Origin: Phorcus lineatus
Taxonomy: Eukaryota; Mollusca; Gastropoda; Trochida; Trochidae
DNA length: 64,000 nt
Assembly (NCBI GenBank): GCA_921293015.1
Contig: OV121088.1
Span: forward strand, 21,179,645 to 21,243,644
Direction: 5' to 3'
Positions 55,983 to 64,000 of this stretch are shown in pieces. How positions within the stretch are numbered: position 1 is the first letter of the stretch; each line of letters starts with the position of its first letter. Under the pieces are notes generated by a model. It did not search any database. It saw only the letters and a list, made by a program, of their open reading frames with translations, and was not told the origin of the DNA. The position numbers and the translations under genes were made by a program.

Positions 55983-58900
55983 TCCTACTGAAAGTGTATT
56001 GTATAAGGCTCCTACTTTTCACTTCAGATATCTTTGATGGTCACTTTGGTCTTTCAAATGAATACTAAATTCCATTAAATTGTTATTTTGGCATAACACT
56101 TATTCGTCATACCCGTCTCATCTCATTCATCTCAAACAGCAAGGAAGGAATTCCTTCGCATGAATATTCTTGTCTACAAGTTCATTCAGTGCTCACCTAC
56201 TCTACTTGTTGTGCACTATATAAATAATGCTCATCGCAAACCTATGATAGAAGTATGATATTAGATTTCTGCTATGTAGATATGGCAAATATGTGAAACC
56301 ACAAACTACTTCTTTCATAAACAACTTCGATTTATGAAACAAAATACAAAATGATATATCCGACAACCAATTTAGTTAAAGGTCTTGTCAGGGATTGAAA
56401 AAAACTGAATACGTGGCACACTCTCAATGATAAAAAAACAACGTCTCGGGTATTTCTCAAAGCCAGCTTTTATCGGTGAACAGAAATGGAAAAAATTATT
56501 AGTCTTTTAAAATTGACATCAATCCAGGAACATTTTTGTAGACGATGTATGTAAACAAAGTTAATTAGGTTATAGCTCATCATCTAATCCAGGATAAATG
56601 CGTCTTAATAAAACCATGTGATTACACCATGCCATAGTTTCTACCGAGTGAACAGATTTCACTGGATAAAAAGAGCCAGGTGGAAATATTTCTTAATCAA
56701 AAGCAATTGCTTGTAGGTATCACACAGAGGCTTGTTTATGGAATACAAAACTTCGTCTTGATTACCAACTGGCGGCGTTAAAGCAGTAGATTATGAAATT
56801 TTTTATTCTAATTATCTTAAATGTTTGCAATACTAGAGATTGCCCGCATCAAAGAACGATCGCATTATCATCCATTTTGCTCTGCATTTCTAAAGTTATT
56901 GATTACTCATTTTCTCAATGATCAAAAACTTAAAATATCAAGAATTAGTTTACAAATGATATGCAAAATCAGGGATCACCTCAGGCATTATTTCGAATAC
57001 CACACACATTAAGTTCTGCTGATATGTCTAATGTGGGTTTTTGAAAGCCACCCCGGAAATTTTCCTGGATTTAGCGTTCAATCTACACGTTTCTGATATG
57101 CATTTAATTATTAAATTTTCAAGTCATGTGCTATTTTCATCACTAATGGTAATGATCCACAAATCATAAGTTTCTCTGTGTTTACATTGCTGAAAAGCAA
57201 TTATGATTATCCGGCTCGACAATGTACAAATTCGTCACTACACTTTTGCGCGTAATACACCTGGTAGAGAATTCAGGGAAACACTTATTCACTAAAACAC
57301 TGTAGTAACATGAAGTATCAACTTAGCGGTTACTTCAATCTTTGCAATTGTTCTAATGGTCTGAGTTGTCAGTGCTCCACATCTTAAACACCTCTTCTGC
57401 AGTTTATGTGGAGTCACAGACGAGCTGAAGAGACACAGCTGAGGAGAGTCATGTTAAAATCAACATAACTGGTCTGTCAAACTGACCTAGGTACCGGTGG
57501 TTCTACGAAATGCGACGGACTCCGCGACTGCGATTAAGATGAGGAGCATTGATCATTTTAAGGCATTCGATCCAGAGGTTTCAATGTAATGCAATGTTGA
57601 AATGATTGGTTACAAATAACAAACATTTTTTCCTGAAGTTAGAAAGTCATATGTAGACAGACTAATAACCTATTGTTAGGTCTCGATGACATAACGGGAA
57701 TCTAAAGGGCGGCGTGTCACATGGACAAATGAAAAAACACACTGCTCCAATGTTGAAAGATAAAATCCTGAAACAATGCCTTGTGCACATATGCAACTTC
57801 CTATTTAAAGCATTTCGGACTACGTCGTCTGTGTTCGGTTCAAACCGCGAGGGCCATTGTGGGTAGTATCCGCCGGGCATTGTCAATACATTGTCACATG
57901 GTCCTTACATAACTTGGCCCACAGTCGGTGTTCATTCTCGGCTTCCTGTATGGAAGAAGTGCATGTCCGAACTAGAAGAAATCTATATTAAAAACTACTG
58001 CGTCTCAAGTTGTAAGTGTATTGCAGTTGGCGGTAAAAACTGGAAGTGAGAAAAACTAGCCTTCATTCGCAAGGGAAACAAAGGTAGCACAATATTCAGC
58101 TAGAGACAGAACGTGCTGCAAGCCTGACAGCCTTGATAGGAATATTGGTTAAATCCCAGCATTATAGATCGAAAAGATTTGTAATTATAATTCTATAATA
58201 AACACTGTTGTTTATAAAGGAAAGTTTAAATTCTCACTGTTCATGCGATCAGCAGTACTTTAATAACAACATGCAGAAGAATCTGCTCCAGTTGCCCCGC
58301 GTCTAGTCATCGATTGAATGAAGGTACGTTCCACAGACGGGAGATATTTACATTGAGTTGTTCAGCAGGAAGTCAGTTAAAATTCTTAACAGGGAATATC
58401 GGTCATAAAACTTAAGCGAGTGTGTCTGAAAGCCTCGATCTGTTGAGCAGAGGAAGGTGATCAGGATGTTCTCTAAGGCCGGATCTGGGGCACCTCAATC
58501 TGTGAGAGAACCGCAAGGAACATGGATATACTCACACTCACAGCCCCCACACCTTGTACACATTGGTGCTGCTGGCTGCATGCGGACATCCAGATACTCT
58601 CTTAATTTGAACACTTTCTCCACATCCTCCAGACACGTCAAGCATGTGAAGTGTGTATACATAAAACTGAACTGACTCTACTAACGTAACTCATCTGTTA
58701 TTCTTGTTGAGACAAAAAGTAACGATTTAAATTACTATTTATACTCTCTATCAAAGGATGCCTTACACAACCTTTAGTGTTGAGACCACTATCCATTTCT
58801 TTACATATTACATCATTTCGAGTTAAGTAAAATCTAGGGGTAGATTATAAAAGGTAAAAGTAAAAATGTCGAGATATGCTCTTTTTGTAGCAATTTTCAA

Positions 58901-58990
58901 TACTAATACATTTCTATTAGAGATTTTAATCTTGATGAAGAAACGCGACATTTCTTTCAGATCAATGTTCGTCTTACCACGTATATTATC
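55982..58990. other. No feature recognised (3 kb)
   Basis: AT-rich; short frames (e.g. 56821-57012, 57662-57886, 58457-58675) have no motif or splice support. Confidence 0.4.
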
Positions 58991-58995
58991 CCTCG

Positions 58996-59172
58996 TAATA
59001 AATAGAGGATATTTGACATTTCTCGTCGAATACCATGAATATCTCATCGAGTGAAGTAGAAATCTATATTTTCACGAGTGGCGTAGCCACGAGTTTAAAT
59101 ATATGATTTTCTACTTCACGAGAGGAGATATTCATGGTATTCGACGAGAAATGTCAAATGTTCTATTTATTA
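58996..59172. repeat. 177-bp foldback (near-perfect inverted repeat)
   Basis: Arms of about 75 bp: 58996 onward TAATAAATAGAGGATATTTG, mirrored by the complement ending at 59172, with only a few mismatches. The spacer (about 59073-59093) itself contains GTGGC-GTA-GCCAC. A transcript would form one long hairpin. May be a foldback transposon remnant. Confidence 0.9.
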
Positions 59173-59249
59173 TGTTTCCCAAAAACCCGTAAATGACCCT
59201 AACTATATGAACGGAGAAGCTAAAACGCTTCGCCAGCGCGGCCTTTGCA

Positions 59250-59278
59250 TGACGTCATTAAATTGTTTCATGACGTCA
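59250..59278. promoter_or_regulatory. Two CRE palindromes 21 bp apart
   Basis: TGACGTCA at 59250-59257 and 59271-59278, each preceded by CA. The 21-bp spacing equals two helical turns. They lie 80 bp right of the foldback and may belong to the same element. Confidence 0.45.
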
Positions 59279-60145
59279 TATGATTGTTGCATCATTTCAC
59301 TGAGTAGAATACCAGTTTTATTTCACTCCGTGAAAATACGGGTTTTATTTTCACCGATAAATGGCATATTTTACCATTCGAAATAACATAATGGGTTGAA
59401 TTCATCTGCATTGTGTTCTCAACTCTATATACAAAAGATCGATACCTGTAATTTTTGTCTCAACGTCAATAGTTACGTTTGCTTTTTTACATATTTATAG
59501 AAAATCTATATGCTGGATACGCGTCAGGGTTAAATATACCATATATGTATTTCCTAAATACATGTAATGTCATTTGACTTTAAGCTGCAGCCAACCTGAG
59601 GCATCTCAAACAACATTGTAACAATTTCTTATACCCACTGACTGATTTGAGTACAAAGATAGTGTTTTCATAAGTTATAGTTTAGTGTAATTCGATTTAG
59701 AAAGCTTACTAAATAGCGATTAAAATTTCCCTTTGCACCCCATAAAACAGTGATATGTTTAATGCGAGCTCGTAAAAGGTATTTGTCATAACCTGTTGTG
59801 GGGTTAAGAAATTCAGTATCAGTAAAAAATTCCGCACTACACTCTGACATCTATTCTATTATGAATCTATCTTACATGAATAGTCTCTCTAGATCTAAAG
59901 TAAAAACACAATCTGGGCGAAAATTAGTGTCTTATATATGACGTTACTATAGTGCTGTGTTGGTTTTCATGATAAACCTGCACATAAAGGTGAGGATGTT
60001 CTTTTACTATACATATACACAACTTTTTTTTCGATCAATGACAATCTTTATGAGCTTTACAATCACTTTAAAGCTTATATGTTGAATTGATAACCATATG
60101 GTAAATAACTTTAGTCTTGTTCTTTGTGGCTTGTCATATCTTTAT
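59279..60145. other. No feature recognised
   Basis: AT-rich; a 60-codon minus frame near 59668 has no motif. Confidence 0.4.
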
Positions 60146-60147
60146 AT

Positions 60148-60660
60148 CAGACAGACAGACAGAAGCTTTATTCAGTAATGTAAGGCCATATGACCTATAG
60201 TACAGTAGTGGATTACATTGAAATATTAGAGTCACGCGAAAAAAACATTAATGGAATTATTTCCATCGTAGTTCAAAAATCTTTTTTAGGAACATTGAAA
60301 TAGATAATGTTGTATTAATATTTCTTGAATTCAGCATATTAATCATTATTTGCTCATCTTTAAACACAGTTGCAACCATAGGTAGGTATCTATCTCTCAG
60401 AGTTTGGTAATGTTTACAAATAAGAAGTACATGAAATTCATTTTCAACATAGCGTTCATTACATTTATGACATAAACTTTTTTTATCTTGCACATTTTTC
60501 TTTCTAAGAACATTTACATTAAAGTCGTGTAATGATATTCGTAATTTACAAAAAATATCTTTATTTCTATCTGTATGGTTGGAAAAAAAATGCCATTAGA
60601 AATTCTAGAGCTATGGGTTATTATTTTTCTCCCGGTACAGTCTTTGTGAATTTTCAGGTT
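60148..60660 (-). mobile_element. LINE C-terminal domain and 3' end with CTGT tail
   Basis: The minus-strand text has FCKLRISLHDFNVN (about 60550, partly out of frame), then the zinc-binding block CHKCNERYVENEFHVLLICKH (60464-60402) and a stop at about 60257. The 3' UTR carries a near-palindrome AGGTCATATGGCCT (60196-60183), CTGAATAAAGCTT and four CTGT units (to 60148). Same terminus as 1680-1740 and 3605-3722. Confidence 0.82.
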
Positions 60661-62812
60661 ACTCACCTTTTTTATAGGTTGTAAATTTTAGTAGTTCGTT
60701 TTCCCTATGTAGGTGAAGGCCATAATATATTATGAACAGTTATTTGCCCTCTGCATCATGTGACTTTGTAAAAGGTCACACAGAGTTTACCCACTTTGAA
60801 TAGGTATTAAAATGTCAACATTCATAGAATGAATTAATAGAAAAATGGATGAAAAGCGAAAAAATAGGTTACGACCAATATCAAAATTTGACTGATATGC
60901 TTTACATTGAAGTACAAACTTCCCTCCGGTGAATTTTTGGAAGTGCGTTTATCATGTCCATCAATTGCACGTAACATTAGATCGTGTTTTCACTACGGTA
61001 TCTCCAAACTTTGATATGCAAAGAAAAGAAGTCGCTTCAAAGAAATGCCAATTTTGAAATAAAATCAAAACACGAATATTTAGTTTAATAACTGCAAACC
61101 TCTAGTAATTGTCCAATACTTATAATGACCCTTCTCTTACAAAAAATCCAAAACAAGCTCGCAGAGAGTGGGATTCGCTTACCGTCAAGTGGACAAATGT
61201 ACGTGCACATGTAAGCCTTGTTACTAGAAACGCTATCTGGATACAAATGCACACCAGATGGTCTTAAATCAGTATCATCAAAATCAATTTGGTTGTATGA
61301 ACTGTTATGAAGCCACAACAGCTCATCATCACTGACAGTTTTCTTTCATGTCTTATCACTTCATTTATAACAGCGCGAAGTCTTTTCATATAATAAATCT
61401 AAGCTTACATGTAGACAATCGATGTTAAATAAACCTTATCACTACTACTTTATGGAGGCATCGACCAGCCCGTCAGATATCTCATCAATCATCACGATCA
61501 TCTTTTAACTGAATAGGAAGCGAAAACATTGGTTTTATACAAACAGAAGTAAATTGAAAACAAGAAAGAAAGACCGTGTTCGGTGTAACCCAAATGAGCA
61601 CACAATTAAGGTTGACGCAAAACTTGCTGAACTGTCTGCAAGGCCGAGTGTTGCATTCCGTTTTGGTATTACATATATTGTAAGAGTTATTGACATAATT
61701 GGGAAACCTTCTTGTTTTCACATTGTTGCAGAAAATAAGAAGAATTAAAAAAGGTGTTACAATACTTACTTCCTCGTGTATAATTGAATGAACTTCCGTC
61801 ATGGAGTGCATGAAGGGTTTAGATTTAATGTGTAAGCAAATTAAAGCTGTACGTCGATCTGAACAATAAAGTTAAATTCTATGAAAGAAGCGATAAAACA
61901 ACAATAGTGACTCGTTCGCCTGTTTATAGCTAGCTAGATTTGTTTATGAGATCAATAGAATATCGAATCATCTGAAAGACTATGTATACTTAATACTGAC
62001 GCTTGATGCATGTAGTTGAGATGTCAACACATCTACTCATACACATATATAAGAACGACGCATTTAAGATTAAGGCAACACATTTATGTCGAGGCGAGAT
62101 AAGGTGAGATAGTTAACTGCTTGTAGGTCAGTGCTGTCGCTTTTGCCATACGTTGTGGGCGTGTGTCCAATTCCGCAAGTAGGGCTCGGCCCGGAAAAGT
62201 GTCAGAATTTGTACTCTGGCCGATATAGTGATCTCAGATATAACAGTGTTACATGTATCTACTATCAAAATGACAAGTTTCTCTAGTAGGAGCCTGTTTC
62301 CTTCTCCTCGACTATCTTACCACTAGTGCAAAGTTATCGAGTGTGAGAGAGACTGACTGTTCCGTAACAAGAATGTAACGATGCGTTGTATACATCAACT
62401 AATCCTTGACATTACATTTGTTAAAAGGTTACCAGAAGGAAAGATTTAAAGTCCCTGGAAACAAACATTGCTATAAGTATTGCATTGTGCATGAATATCT
62501 CCGTTTACCATTCCTCCAGACAAAGTAAAGAACTAGTGTGTGATTTCATCACAAGCAGTTGTCAGTGGCCCATACATTATATTAGCTGCCAAACAGTCGG
62601 TATCAGTCTAAGGTGTTGGACTGTAGGTCATTGGAACATGCTAACTACGGTGAGATATGAGGCTCGGCCTGGCTCAGTGCTATGAGCTGTATCATTATCA
62701 TCTGGAAAAGTTTAAACAGTTTACACAACATTCACACATCTTTAACTATTTGTTGGTCAGTCTTCAACGTTTAATCATATAAATGTCATCATATACTATC
62801 GTTATCCTTGCA
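60661..62812. other. No feature recognised (2.1 kb)
   Basis: AT-rich. GGCTCGGCC occurs at about 62185 and again, with a change, at 62663, perhaps an old duplicated repeat. No genes seen. Confidence 0.4.
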
Positions 62813-62814
62813 AA

Positions 62815-63440
62815 ATATAGTACTTTAACCAATTAGTAATTTAACCAATTAGTCGTGAAACCATCTGGTAGTGTAACCAATTGTGTAACCATCTAGTTGT
62901 GTAACCACCACGTATTCTAACATGTAGTTGTGTAACATCTAGTAATGCAACCATCTAATTGTGTAAGCCATTGAACAGTGTAACCCTCTAGTAGTGTAAC
63001 CATATAGTTGTGTAACCATCTAGCAGTGTCACCATCTAGTAATGCAACCATCTAGTTATGTAACCATTGAACAGTGTAACTATCTAGTAGCGTAACCATA
63101 TGGTTGTGTAACCATCTACTAGTGTCACCAGCTAGTTGTGTAACCAACTAGTAGTATTACCATCTAGTTTTGTAACCATTGAGCAGTGTAACTATCTAAT
63201 AGTGTAAACAAATGGTTATGTAACCATCTACCAGTGTCACCAGCTAGTTGTGTAACCAACTAGTAGTATAACCATCTAGTTTTGTAACCACCTACCATCA
63301 GTTTAAGATGGTAATAATCTAGTCTATAACTGTAACAATCGAGTGGTTTAACCACCTAGTAATTAACAATCTAGTTGAATGTAACCCTTTTGCAGTGCAA
63401 TCCTTTTGTATTGCAACCATCTTGTTGTGTAACAACCTTG
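62815..63440. repeat. 16-bp minisatellite
   Basis: About 35 units of CTAGTTGTGTAACCAT with frequent AGTAGTGTAACCATCT variants; edges decay gradually. Confidence 0.93.
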
Positions 63441-64000
63441 ACTTATAACCATTAGTATACCGTGTATGATACGTTATCCATATTTTGGTGTAAAGCTGTG
63501 TGTGAATCTCAATCCAGAAAACTGTTTTGAAGGGTACTCGTGGAAGTTGATATGAAAAAGATATATGTTGAGACAGATTTGTTGAGTAAAGAGTTCAACG
63601 ATAACGATTCAAACAAAGCTCAGTGTGAATATCACAACGGAATAGCCTGTGATTCGCCAGAGGGAGCCACCTCGCTATGAAGATACATGACAAGTTATGA
63701 CAAGCTGTACATGTGGGGATATACATCAGGTGAAGCTAGGTTGAGACGATGAAAACTATCCAATGTGTACGCTTAGGCGATATGTATGGCACTGAATGAA
63801 TGATCATCTATAGTAATTGGTTCCGCTTTAAAATCAAAATATGTTAAATGTTTACTTCATTGAATTCCAGAGACACAATTTCGAAAGCCAAATGTTACGA
63901 TATGAAAGGAATAACTGACAGAAATTGATGTTGTAATATATTTCGAGATGATTAACTTCTTATATATTATCCAGGAGAACAAATATTCAGAAACTCCGTG
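63441..64000. other. No feature seen
   Basis: Spacer to the window edge; nothing recognised. Confidence 0.4.

Noticed and set aside
55509-56068. Open frames through 55509-56068
   Set aside because: 39-bp minisatellite and ACT microsatellite read in frame.

Overview
This is an AT-rich, gene-poor invertebrate nuclear window that looks molluscan, most likely a gastropod. The pointers are retroposons ending in ACTC or CTCACC repeats after a GCGTTAAACACC-type 3' end, several degraded LINE families, Tc1/mariner relics, a DIRS relic and abundant 16-41 bp minisatellites. I cannot name the species.

Only one host gene is recognised with confidence. It is an alpha-1-adrenergic-like (possibly octopamine-alpha-like) amine GPCR on the minus strand, spanning 24345 down to the left edge. 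One exon (24345-23251) carries TM1-TM6. A phase-1 intron of 22,754 bp follows, then the last exon (496-1) with TM7 and the cytoplasmic tail, which runs off the window. From memory of the family, vertebrate ADRA1 genes also have one large intron at the end of TM6. Two short upstream ORFs precede the start; the second overlaps it as TAATG.

The intron (497-23250) holds a TTAA-flanked MITE, pieces of at least seven LINE copies (several antisense to the receptor), a Tc1-like deletion derivative, and minisatellites of 25, 37, 39, 41 and 42 bp. The 37-bp array has an A-B-C higher-order structure.

From 24.4 to 64 kb nearly every coding-like stretch is a transposable element. There is a second copy of the MITE, a mariner split by a SINE-like retroposon with a perfect 12-bp target duplication, and a TIR-like element with a 185-bp tandem duplication. 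Further right lie an L2-type LINE facing another LINE tail to tail, a 2.3-kb cut-and-paste transposon with a KRBA2-like integrase-type transposase and TGT...ACA inverted repeats, a GC-rich DIRS relic, more LINE tails, a tRNA-derived SINE with perfect target duplication, a Tc1 relic, a 177-bp foldback and more minisatellites. One well-spaced TATA/initiator core promoter at 50.1 kb may mark an unrecognised transcription unit.

All coordinates of degraded elements are by eye. Family names rest on remembered motifs; no database search was run.
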